Part shown: piece after piece, positions 1-6,354 of the stretch | How the letters are laid out: every line of letters starts with the position of its first letter | Position numbering within the stretch: the first letter of the stretch is position 1 | Assembly: GCA_019415505.1 (NCBI GenBank) | Contig: DXZC01000059.1 | Span: forward strand, 1-13,469 | DNA from: Peptococcaceae bacterium | GTDB taxonomy: Bacteria; Bacillota; Dehalobacteriia; UBA7702 | Reading direction: 5' to 3' | DNA: 13,469 nucleotides | Notes under the pieces: model-generated | Database searches by the model: none | Told to the model about the DNA's origin: nothing | What the model saw: the letters and a program-made list of their open reading frames with translations, nothing else | Position numbers and translations under genes: made by a program

Positions 1-839
1 CCCTTTCCCTGATGGACGCGGGCGTTCCTTTAAAGGCCCCAGTGGCCGGTGTGGCTATGGGTCTTATTAAAGATGGCGATGATATTACCATCTTAACGGA
101 TATCCAGGGTATGGAGGACGCTTTAGGTGACATGGACTTTAAAGTTACCGGCACTTCAGACGGTGTTACCGCCATTCAAATGGATATTAAAATTGCGGGT
201 ATCACCAGAGAAGTTTTTGAGGAAGCTTTAAAACAGGCCAAAAAGGGACGGTTGCACATTTTAGGCATTATGCTGGATACCATTAGCGAGCCCCGGCCCC
301 AGCTTTCCAAGTTTGCTCCCCGCATTATCAATACCCAAGTAGACCCCGATAAGATTCGGGAAATCATTGGTAGCGGCGGCAAAACTATTAAGAAGATTGT
401 GGATGTTACTGGCGCTAAGATTGATATTGAGGACGATGGCCGGGTCTTTATTGCCTCAGTTGACGCTAACCAGGGCGAAGAGGCTTTGCGGATTATCAAC
501 GCCATTGTCGAAGATGTAGAAGTGGGCAAAATTTACCTGGGCAAGGTAGTTAATATTCGCGATTTCGGCGCTTTTGTGGAACTGGTGCCAGGTGTTATGG
601 ATAGTTCCGGTAAAGACGGTATGTGCCATGTTTCGGAATTAATGAACCGCCGGGTGGAAAATGTTACCGACTTACTTAACGAAGGCGATATGATAGCAGT
701 TAAGGTATTGGGTATTGACGATAAGGGTAAGGTTAAAATTTCTCGTAAAGCCGCTTTGCGCGAGGGTATACCTGAAGATATGCAGGAAGTAATTACCGGT
801 AAAAAAGCCCAGGAATTATTAAGCGGCAATAAGCGCTAA
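1..839 (+). CDS. pnp: Polyribonucleotide nucleotidyltransferase (PNPase), 3' part
   Basis: C-terminal part of PNPase, the phosphate-dependent 3'-5' exoribonuclease of mRNA decay in the cytoplasm. The reading frame is open to the left edge (codons for L-S-L precede the Met at 12), so the start lies outside. Visible in order: the end of the second RNase PH core domain (MDAGVPLKAPVAG, the conserved stretch near the active site), a KH domain with the GxxG loop in IIGSGGKTIKKI, and an S1 domain beginning near GKIYLGKVVNIRDFGAFVEL. The S1 domain carries a few extra residues (VMDSSGKDG) where most PNPases have a short GK-EG turn. Stop is TAA. A neighbouring polysaccharide deacetylase and M16 peptidase match the B. 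subtilis pnpA region. The family call is firm; only the missing 5' part is unknown. Confidence 0.97.
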   Translation, partial: LSLMDAGVPLKAPVAGVAMGLIKDGDDITILTDIQGMEDALGDMDFKVTGTSDGVTAIQMDIKIAGITREVFEEALKQAKKGRLHILGIMLDTISEPRPQLSKFAPRIINTQVDPDKIREIIGSGGKTIKKIVDVTGAKIDIEDDGRVFIASVDANQGEEALRIINAIVEDVEVGKIYLGKVVNIRDFGAFVELVPGVMDSSGKDGMCHVSELMNRRVENVTDLLNEGDMIAVKVLGIDDKGKVKISRKAALREGIPEDMQEVITGKKAQELLSGNKR

Positions 840-875
840 ATCAAATGACTATAATTACCATGGAAAAATAACATA

Positions 876-916
876 TTGCCCCTTTTCCCTACATATTATG
901 CAGGGAAAGGGGGCAA
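876..916 (+). promoter_or_regulatory. RNA hairpin burying the deacetylase ribosome-binding site
   Basis: Left arm 876-890 (TTGCCCCTTTTCCCT) pairs continuously with right arm 902-916 (AGGGAAAGGGGGCAA): 15 bp with a single G-U pair and an 11-nt loop. CAT/ATG inside the loop could pair further. The right arm contains the whole Shine-Dalgarno stretch AAAGGGGG (906-913) of the gene starting at 922. There is no U-tract after the stem, so it does not read as an intrinsic terminator. The pairing is seen directly; the role, blocking translation from mRNA reading through from pnp or acting as a processing site, is inference. Confidence 0.6.
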
Positions 917-921
917 CGTCT

Positions 922-1623
922 ATGATAACGCTGAAAAGAAAAAAAATCCTGTTAATCGCTGCTCTGGCTATAGTATTTACTGCTGGCGTTTGTTTTTATG
1001 GCTCTAATACTGCCACAGTAAGCGGCGAGGTGCGGGGTAATCCTTATTATGAGGGGGAAAAGGGGCATAACGCTGTGGCCTTTGGCATGAACGTGGATTG
1101 GGGCACAGAATACATTCCCGCTATTTTAGACATATTTAAAGAGGAAGATGTAAAAATAACTTTCTTCTTGACCGGACGTTGGTGTCAGGAAAATCCAGAG
1201 GTTGCCAAGACAATATATCAGAGCGGTATGGAAATCGGCAATCATGGCTTAAAGCATAAAAGTCCCGCTGGCATGACCTATGAGGAAAATATGGCGGATA
1301 TTGAGGCGGCGGAAAATATAATTAACGACGCCTTAGGCATAAAAACCATGCTCTTTGCACCAGCCGCTGGGGAAATAGAGTCCCAAGTGCTCAATGCCGC
1401 CGCTGACTTGGGCTATAAAACTATACTTTGGTCCGTTGATACCATTGATTGGCAAAAACCAACGCCTGAGGTTATAACCCAACGTGTTGTGGATAAGGCT
1501 GAGGACGGCTCTATTGTCCTTATGCACCCTACGGAGAATACCTTAAAGGCTCTTCCCTCTATGATAGAGGCCCTTAAGGAAAAAGGCTTGAATATTGTGA
1601 CCGTTTCCCAGCTTTTAAAATAA
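922..1623 (+). CDS. YlxY/PdaB-like polysaccharide deacetylase family protein, membrane-anchored
   Basis: NodB-fold carbohydrate esterase 4 family protein of 233 residues, probably acting on the cell wall outside the membrane. Residues 1-7 are basic (MITLKRKK) and about 8-26 are hydrophobic, an uncleaved anchor or signal peptide. The NodB domain runs from about residue 50 to the end. Metal-binding motif 2 is present (NHGLKH, His108 and His112), as are the later DxxDW (173-177) and LMH (200-202) motifs. Motif 1, usually TFD, reads FGMNVDWG (54-61), with Asn57 where the catalytic Asp is expected, and motif 3 reads FAPAAGE instead of RPPYGE, so activity is uncertain. ATG 922 is chosen because AAAGGGGG (906-913) lies 8 nt upstream; ATG 898 in the same frame has no such site. 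Synteny with ylxY next to pnpA and mlpA supports the call. In Bacillus, PdaB-type relatives act in spore formation. Confidence 0.85.
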   Translation: MITLKRKKILLIAALAIVFTAGVCFYGSNTATVSGEVRGNPYYEGEKGHNAVAFGMNVDWGTEYIPAILDIFKEEDVKITFFLTGRWCQENPEVAKTIYQSGMEIGNHGLKHKSPAGMTYEENMADIEAAENIINDALGIKTMLFAPAAGEIESQVLNAAADLGYKTILWSVDTIDWQKPTPEVITQRVVDKAEDGSIVLMHPTENTLKALPSMIEALKEKGLNIVTVSQLLK

Positions 1624-1679
1624 TAAGCGATAATAATTTCAGAGCATAAATGTCACTTACTTGGAGAAAATGAAGAAAT

Positions 1680-2903
1680 ATGAAAAAAGAAATTTTACAA
1701 AATGGCTTAACTGTTGTCACCGAAGAAATTGAGCATGCTAATTCCGCTTCCCTGGGGATTTGGGTTATGGCTGGTAGCCGTGGGGAAACTCGGGAGGAAG
1801 CCGGTATTTCCCACTTTTTGGAGCATATGAACTTTAAGGGGACTGAGCGGCGAAACGCCAAAGAATTAGCGGAGGTGCTGGAATGTCGGGGCGGTCAGCT
1901 TAACGCTTATACCACCAAGGAATATACCGCCTATTACTGCCAAGTTGTGGGGGAAGACTGGCCCCTGGGGTTGGACGTTTTAAGCGACCTCTATCTTAAC
2001 TCAACCTTTGAACCTGAGGATATTGAGAAGGAAAAAAATGTAATTATTGAGGAAATAAATTTATATGAAGATAGCCCGGAGGATCTGGCAGTGGATCTCC
2101 TCAACGGCGTTATTTGGGGTGAACATCCTTTGTCCCGCCCCATATTAGGTTATGAGGATGTAGTCAACTCTTTAAATAGGGAAAAACTGTTGAATTACCG
2201 GCATAAAAACTATACCCCTGGCAATACCGTATTGGCGGCTGTAGGCAAAATAGAGCATGACGCTTTAGTAGAGGCGGCAGCCAAGCATTTCGCCGGTTTT
2301 CAGGGGGTGACGGAGTCTAAAAATGAGCCGCGCCCCTTGTGCCATAGCGGTAAAGTCAGCCAAGTAAAGGACATAATGCAGGAGCATATTTGCCTAGGCT
2401 TCCCCGGTTTATCAATTTTTGACCAGGATTATTACGCCCTTATCCTGGTCAATGAAATACTGGGCGGCGGCTCCGCTTCCCGCTTATTCCAAACAATTCG
2501 GGAGGAGAGAGCTTTATCCTATTCGGTATTTTCCTTTGTTACAGCTTATAAGGACTGCGGTATGTTGTCGGTGTATGCTGGCACGGCCAAAGGTAAAGGG
2601 AACGAGGTTGCGGACCTCTGCTTAGGAGAAATAGCGAACTTGAAAAAAGAGGGCGTTAGCCCGGAAGATTTGGCCAAGCTGAAAACACAAATTAGCGGTG
2701 GCATGAGAATCTCCCTGGATAGTTTAGGTAGCCGTTTATCCCGCCTGGGGCGCAACCAGCTTTACTATGGTAAGGATTTACCCATTGACGAGGTGGTGGC
2801 TCACCTAAATAGGGTTACTCCCGATGATATGGTCAGGGTGGCGACAGATTATTTATCTGAGGAGCAAATGGCATACGCCTTTTTAGGAGGTAAAGAGGAA
2901 TGA
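1680..2903 (+). CDS. mlpA: M16 family zinc metalloprotease (MlpA/YmxG type)
   Basis: Single-chain M16B peptidase of the mitochondrial-processing-peptidase type, 407 residues, close to the roughly 409 of B. subtilis MlpA/YmxG. The inverted zinc motif HxxEH is HFLEH at 45-49, with the third ligand Glu expected about 75 residues later in VIIEEI (Glu124 or Glu125). A second, inactive M16 half follows (about residues 170-400), including GGGSASRLFQTIREERALSYSV, typical of the family. There is no signal peptide, so a cytoplasmic protein is expected. The Shine-Dalgarno sequence is weak and distant (GGAG near 1662), yet the start MKKEILQNGLTVV fits the family N-terminus. The stop codon overlaps the dut start (ATGA), which implies translational coupling. 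The substrate is not known from sequence. Confidence 0.93.
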   Translation: MKKEILQNGLTVVTEEIEHANSASLGIWVMAGSRGETREEAGISHFLEHMNFKGTERRNAKELAEVLECRGGQLNAYTTKEYTAYYCQVVGEDWPLGLDVLSDLYLNSTFEPEDIEKEKNVIIEEINLYEDSPEDLAVDLLNGVIWGEHPLSRPILGYEDVVNSLNREKLLNYRHKNYTPGNTVLAAVGKIEHDALVEAAAKHFAGFQGVTESKNEPRPLCHSGKVSQVKDIMQEHICLGFPGLSIFDQDYYALILVNEILGGGSASRLFQTIREERALSYSVFSFVTAYKDCGMLSVYAGTAKGKGNEVADLCLGEIANLKKEGVSPEDLAKLKTQISGGMRISLDSLGSRLSRLGRNQLYYGKDLPIDEVVAHLNRVTPDDMVRVATDYLSEEQMAYAFLGGKEE

Positions 2904-3349
2904 AGGAAACTAAGGTTGCAATAGAGCTTTTGGACCATTACGGCGATTTGCCGGTGATAAACTACCAAACTTCCGGGGCTGCTGGTTTTGATTTTTATGC
3001 TGCCTTGGACGAGCCTTTGGTAATTTATCCTGGTCAAAAGGCTATGATACCCACGGGAATACGTTTTGCCCTGCCGGAGGCCTTAGAATTGCAGGTGCGT
3101 CCTCGCAGTGGTCTGGCGGCAAAACACGCTGTTACCGTATTGAACAGCCCAGGCACGGTGGATAGTGATTACCGTGGCGAAGTAAAGGTTATTCTCATAA
3201 ATTTAGGCCAGGAGCCTTTTACCATAGAACGGGGTATGCGTATTGCCCAGGGTGTTATAGCGCCCTATGTGAAAGCCAGTTTTCAGGTTGCTGAGTCCCT
3301 TGACGATACTGACAGGGGTAGCGGCGGCTTTGGCCATACCGGGGTATAA
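2900..3349 (+). CDS. dut: Deoxyuridine 5'-triphosphate nucleotidohydrolase (dUTPase)
   Basis: Trimeric dUTPase, 149 residues, hydrolysing dUTP to dUMP and pyrophosphate; this keeps uracil out of DNA and feeds dTMP synthesis. All five family motifs are visible: motif 1 AAGFD (27-31), motif 2 PRSGLA (68-73), motif 3 GTVDSDYRGE (85-94) with the catalytic Asp at 88, motif 4 RIAQGVI (114-120), and the C-terminal flexible motif 5 RGSGGFG (139-145), complete. The start overlaps the preceding peptidase stop in an ATGA, with GGAGG and GAGG just upstream. B. subtilis has no dut at this place, so it is an insertion relative to that order, but dut next to an M16 peptidase does not look foreign in base composition. 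Confidence 0.96.
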   Translation: MKETKVAIELLDHYGDLPVINYQTSGAAGFDFYAALDEPLVIYPGQKAMIPTGIRFALPEALELQVRPRSGLAAKHAVTVLNSPGTVDSDYRGEVKVILINLGQEPFTIERGMRIAQGVIAPYVKASFQVAESLDDTDRGSGGFGHTGV

Positions 3350-3357
3350 TAAGGCAT

Positions 3358-3420
3358 ATTCGCTCATATCCTTAAGAAAACCCTATAAATATGAGGTGTA
3401 GGCTATGAGAATGAGCGAAT
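3358..3420 (+). promoter_or_regulatory. Alternative inverted repeats around the ymxH ribosome-binding site
   Basis: Two overlapping inverted repeats share one left arm. The outer pair is ATTCGCTCAT (3358-3367) with ATGAGCGAAT (3411-3420), 10 bp perfect, enclosing the start codon at 3405. The inner pair is CTCATAT (3363-3369) with ATATGAG (3389-3395), 7 bp, covering part of the Shine-Dalgarno GAGGTG (3393-3398). The stems are mutually exclusive because both use CTCAT. The pairing is visible; a role in translation control of ymxH is inference and may be chance. Confidence 0.35.
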
Positions 3421-3662
3421 TGTGTGATAAAATAGTAGTAAATTTAGAAAACGGTGAAGTATTGGGCAATATAGGCGACGCTGATTTGGTGATAGACGAG
3501 GCTAGCGGCGCTGTTATCTCCATATTGTTGCCTGTACGGGGTGGTATGTTTAACCGCTTTTTCGACCATTCCGCTATAACCATACCTTGGTCAGCGGTGA
3601 AAAAAGTGGGTAGTGAAATAATGGTGGTGGAACTGGGGGATACCTCGCCGCCCCTGTGGTAA
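3405..3662 (+). CDS. ymxH: YlmC/YmxH family PRC-barrel sporulation protein
   Basis: Small PRC-barrel domain protein of 85 residues, the usual size of the YlmC/YmxH family common in spore formers. Characteristic elements are the N-terminal MRMSELCDKIVVNLENGEVLG, a DADLVIDEASGAVIS strand-turn segment and the C-terminal IPWSAVKKVGSEIMVVEL. There is no signal peptide or membrane segment. The start ATG 3405 follows GAGGTG (3393-3398) by 6 nt. The molecular function of this family is not established; its link with sporulation comes from its distribution and its place beside the dipicolinate genes in B. subtilis, which is repeated here. It lies between dut and dapB, all co-directional. Confidence 0.88.
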   Translation: MRMSELCDKIVVNLENGEVLGNIGDADLVIDEASGAVISILLPVRGGMFNRFFDHSAITIPWSAVKKVGSEIMVVELGDTSPPLW

Positions 3663-3690
3663 TATTTTGAAAAGAAATAAGGTGATATGT

Positions 3691-4482
3691 GTGAAAGTAG
3701 CAATGACAGGTGTAAACGGTAAAATGGGACGTGCCATCATGGCCGGTATAATAGACGCTCCCAATGTTGAAGTGGTTGCCGCCGTGGATTTAGAAAATGT
3801 GGGCCAGGACCTATCCTCCCTCATCGGCGGGGCGGAGCGAGATATTAAGGTTGAGGACAACCTGGAGGCTATGATAAAGGCTAAGGGCCCTGATGTGGTC
3901 ATTGATTTTACCAGTCCCAAAGTGGTAAAAAAGAATGTACTCACCGCTTTACAGCATAAGGTTCACATCATAGTGGGGACAACCGGTTTATCCTCAGATG
4001 ATTTAGCGGAAATAGACGCTTTGGCCCGGAAGATGTCCCGGGTAGCTTTTGTGGTGCCTAATTTTGCTCTGGGAGCTGTTTTAATGATGAATTTTGCCGC
4101 TGAGGCGGCTAAATATTTTGCCAATGTGGAAGTTATTGAGCTGCATCACGACCAAAAATTGGACGCCCCCTCCGGTACGGCGGTAAAAACTCTGGAAATG
4201 ATGTCCAGGGTGCGGGAAAAAGTAGTCCAAGGCCACCCTCAGGAAACGGAAAAGATACCCGGCGTTAGAGGCGGGGAATATGAGGGTATGCGAGTCCATA
4301 GTGTGCGACTGCCAGGTTATGTGGCGCATCAGGAAGTTATTTTTGGCGGGGCAGGGCAAACCCTGACAATTCGTCATGATTCTATGAACCGCGATTCTTT
4401 TGTGGACGGCGTTTTATTAACTATTCGCAGCATTGGCGACTTGTCCCCCGGCCTTACCTATGGCCTAGAAAAAGTATTATAA
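3691..4482 (+). CDS. dapB: 4-hydroxy-tetrahydrodipicolinate reductase
   Basis: DapB, 263 residues, reduces the DapA product with NAD(P)H to tetrahydrodipicolinate in the lysine and diaminopimelate pathway. The N-terminal dinucleotide-binding loop is GVNGKMGRAI (7-16). VGTTGL (95-100) and the substrate motif ELHHDQKLDAPSGTA (150-164) follow; His152/His153 and Lys156 are the expected catalytic and binding residues. The GTG start at 3691 is preferred because AAGGTGA (3679-3685) lies 5 nt upstream and gives the standard N-terminus VKVAMTG; a TTG at 3667 would add 8 unusual residues. It ends directly before a strong terminator. It is not at this place in B. subtilis; here it complements asd and dapA downstream. 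DapB competes with dipicolinate synthase for the same intermediate. Confidence 0.96.
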   Translation: MKVAMTGVNGKMGRAIMAGIIDAPNVEVVAAVDLENVGQDLSSLIGGAERDIKVEDNLEAMIKAKGPDVVIDFTSPKVVKKNVLTALQHKVHIIVGTTGLSSDDLAEIDALARKMSRVAFVVPNFALGAVLMMNFAAEAAKYFANVEVIELHHDQKLDAPSGTAVKTLEMMSRVREKVVQGHPQETEKIPGVRGGEYEGMRVHSVRLPGYVAHQEVIFGGAGQTLTIRHDSMNRDSFVDGVLLTIRSIGDLSPGLTYGLEKVL

Positions 4483-4503
4483 GCTGGGATTAACCACAAA
4501 AAG

Positions 4504-4538
4504 GACCCGCCTAATCTGGAGTTGGCGGGTCTTTTTTT
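4504..4538 (+). terminator. Intrinsic terminator after dapB
   Basis: Stem GACCCGCC (4504-4511) and GGCGGGTC (4524-4531), 8 bp perfect and GC-rich, with a 12-nt loop followed by seven T. An A-run just before the stem could let it also work on the opposite strand. It lies 21 nt after the dapB stop and ends the upstream cluster. Confidence 0.93.
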
Positions 4539-4617
4539 ATAGTTAAATCCGGGGCTTGGATTTTACCCCTTTTCCTAAATAAGCGCTCCGGCAATTGAGA
4601 CGTTGAGCGTAGGGTCA

Positions 4618-4660
4618 AAGTACCGTAACTGTTTGCCAGTTACGGTACTTGTGTTTTTTT
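4618..4660 (+). terminator. Second terminator-like hairpin between dapB and dpaA
   Basis: Perfect 14-bp stem AAGTACCGTAACTG (4618-4631) with CAGTTACGGTACTT (4637-4650), a 5-nt loop, then GTG and seven T. It has terminator form but sits 80 nt beyond the dapB terminator. The stretch 4539-4617 holds no ORF; it contains only weak pairings (AAATCC/GGATTT, and GCGCTC with GAGCGT). It could be a backup terminator or the 3' end of a short RNA, but I found no convincing promoter for one. Confidence 0.7.
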
Positions 4661-4756
4661 GCGCTATTGACTTTTAGCTTTAGGGCGTTATTTTCTAGAG
4701 TGGGTTTCCCGCCCTCAAATCTGGATTCTTTACCGCTTGGACTCCCCTTAGGTCAA

Positions 4757-4786
4757 GCACAGAATGGCGACTTCAACCATATTCTA
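4757..4786 (+). promoter_or_regulatory. SigK-like promoter of dpaAB
   Basis: The -10 element CATATTCTA (4778-4786) matches the mother-cell SigK consensus CATAnnnTA exactly. GCAC (4757-4760) is placed as the -35 element with 17 bp between. The expected start near 4793 gives a leader of about 30 nt to the dpaA ATG at 4823. In B. subtilis spoVF is transcribed by SigK, so match and context agree. No experiment is available here. Confidence 0.65.
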
Positions 4787-4822
4787 CCTTATGAACTGAT
4801 ATATTGTGTCAAAGGAGGAATT

Positions 4823-5707
4823 ATGTTGAGGAAAAAGCTGACCTTATTAGGGGGCGATATTAGAGAAATAGTAGCCGCCAACACCCTGATAAAATCCGGT
4901 TATAATATAAAAACCTTCGGACTGCCTAAAGAAGAGTTAACAGACACCAGCGTGGCGCGGCCAACTCTAGCCGCGGCTCTGGACAACGCCAATGTGGTGA
5001 TTTTGCCGGTTAAAGGTATAGATGAGGACGGCTACTTATATGCCCCTAATTTGGAGCAAGAGGGTAAACGCTTAAAAATAACCGCTGCCGATTTTAGCTC
5101 CTTAGCTAAAGATGCCGTTATTTACGTGGGCGTGGCCTCTAAATATCTTCGCTCTCTGGCTATAGAATTATCCCTGCAGGTAGTACCCTTAATGGAGCTA
5201 GACCCCATAGCTGTGCCCAATGCTATACCAACTGCTGAAGGAGCGTTGGCTGTGGCTATAGAAAATTCGCCCTATACCGTTAAAGGCTCCAGGGTGCTTA
5301 TTTTAGGTTTTGGCCGGGTAGGTAAAGCCACAGCAGCGATGTTTCGCAGCGTTGGGGCTAAGGTTAGCTTGTGCAGCCGTAACGAAAAGGAAATATGCGA
5401 TGCTTTAGCCGGTGGCTACGATATGCGGCGGTATTCCGGCTTAACTAGAGTGTTGCCCCGTTCTGAAATAGTAATCAATACAGTGCCGGCCCTTATCCTA
5501 ACTGATGAGGTGCTGGCTCATGTGGCTAAAAATACTATAATTATAGATTTGGCCTCTAAACCTGGTGGCGTAGACTTTGAGGCAGCGGCCCGGAGAAATA
5601 TAAAGGCCATCCACAGTCTAGGATTGCCGGGAAAATGCGCGCCAATTACCGCCGGAGAAATATTGGCAGAGGGTATTATGGCCTTACTGGAAGGGGAGGG
5701 TGAATAA
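4823..5707 (+). CDS. dpaA: Dipicolinate synthase subunit A
   Basis: Subunit A of dipicolinate synthase (SpoVFA), 294 residues (about 297 in B. subtilis). With DpaB it oxidises the DapA product to dipicolinic acid in the mother cell; DPA then enters the spore core. The N-terminal domain contains LLGGDIREIVAA and VVILPVKGIDEDG. A Rossmann NAD(P)-binding domain begins at VLILGFGRVGKAT (158-170). The start ATG 4823 is set by AAAGGAGG (4811-4818) 4 nt upstream. An in-frame ATG at 4649 would add 58 residues unlike the family, start inside the hairpin's U-tract and precede the SigK-like promoter, so I reject it. The stop lies against dpaB, showing a two-gene operon. Confidence 0.95.
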   Translation: MLRKKLTLLGGDIREIVAANTLIKSGYNIKTFGLPKEELTDTSVARPTLAAALDNANVVILPVKGIDEDGYLYAPNLEQEGKRLKITAADFSSLAKDAVIYVGVASKYLRSLAIELSLQVVPLMELDPIAVPNAIPTAEGALAVAIENSPYTVKGSRVLILGFGRVGKATAAMFRSVGAKVSLCSRNEKEICDALAGGYDMRRYSGLTRVLPRSEIVINTVPALILTDEVLAHVAKNTIIIDLASKPGGVDFEAAARRNIKAIHSLGLPGKCAPITAGEILAEGIMALLEGEGE

Positions 5708-5708
5708 T

Positions 5709-6305
5709 ATGGTCAATTCGGATATTAAGAATAAAAAAGTGGGTTTTGCTGTTACTGGTTCCCACTGCACCCTGAAGCGGGTTTTCGCCCAAATGGAACG
5801 CTTGGCCACGGAATATGGAGCCGACCTTTACCCTGTATTCTCGCCAGCTATTATGTCCTCAGAAAACCGCTTTGGCAATAGGGAAAAATGGCAGGGCTTT
5901 GTGGCGGACTTTTGTGATAATTCCATAATTACCACTATTGAGGAAGCCGAACCCATAGGCCCTAAAAAGCTCCTCGATGTTATGGTCATAGCGCCTTGTA
6001 GCGGTAATACCCTGGCAAAGCTGGCTATGGGCATAGTGGATACCCCTGTGCTGATGGCGGCAAAGGCTCACTTGCGCAACGGCCGTCCTCTGGTAGTAGC
6101 TGTTTCTACCAACGATGGCTTGGGTATGAATGCCAAAAATATTGGTATACTATTGAACGTAGGGAATATATATTGGGTTCCTTTTGGCCAAGACGACGCT
6201 AAAGCGAAGCCCAATTCTTTAGTCGCAAAGATGGATATGTTGCCGGAAACCATATCGCTGGCCTTAAAAAACCAACAAATTCAACCTATTTTAATTGAAT
6301 ATTAA
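5709..6305 (+). CDS. dpaB: Dipicolinate synthase subunit B (flavoprotein)
   Basis: SpoVFB, 198 residues (200 in B. subtilis), a flavoprotein of the Dfp/UbiX-like fold that joins DpaA to form dipicolinate synthase. Visible marks are VGFAVTGSHCT (11-21), the flavin-phosphate region VMVIAPCSGNTLAKLA (91-106), PFGQDDAKAKPNSLVAKMD and the family ending QQIQPILIEY. ATG 5709 is preferred because GAGGGTGA (5696-5703) ends 5 nt before it; GTG 5700, overlapping the dpaA stop and adding three residues, is the alternative. Co-translated with dpaA. Its last codons contain the promoter of asd. Confidence 0.94.
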   Translation: MVNSDIKNKKVGFAVTGSHCTLKRVFAQMERLATEYGADLYPVFSPAIMSSENRFGNREKWQGFVADFCDNSIITTIEEAEPIGPKKLLDVMVIAPCSGNTLAKLAMGIVDTPVLMAAKAHLRNGRPLVVAVSTNDGLGMNAKNIGILLNVGNIYWVPFGQDDAKAKPNSLVAKMDMLPETISLALKNQQIQPILIEY

Positions 6306-6323
6306 ACAATATTGTAGTATAAT
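6295..6323 (+). promoter_or_regulatory. SigA-like promoter of asd-dapA-rnj, inside the end of dpaB
   Basis: TTGAAT (6295-6300), 17 bp, TATAAT (6318-6323): four of six and six of six matches at ideal spacing. The -35 element lies in the last codons of dpaB and the -10 element lies past its stop. Transcription would start near 6330, leaving about 25 nt before the asd start; that is too short for a lysine riboswitch. Confidence 0.75.
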
Positions 6324-6354
6324 ATTTCTATTATGATTTAAGGTGGGTATGGTT

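Noticed and set aside
876..916. Hairpin read as the pnp terminator
   Set aside because: The stem is followed by CGTCTATG rather than a U-tract and its right arm is the Shine-Dalgarno of the next gene.
4649..4822. 58-residue N-terminal extension of DpaA from ATG 4649
   Set aside because: It begins inside the hairpin's T-run, precedes the SigK-like promoter, lacks an RBS and is unlike the family; ATG 4823 has AAAGGAGG.
4539..4822. Lysine riboswitch or tRNA gene in the dapB-dpaA gap
   Set aside because: No L-box core or cloverleaf could be drawn; the gap is explained by two hairpins and a SigK-like promoter.
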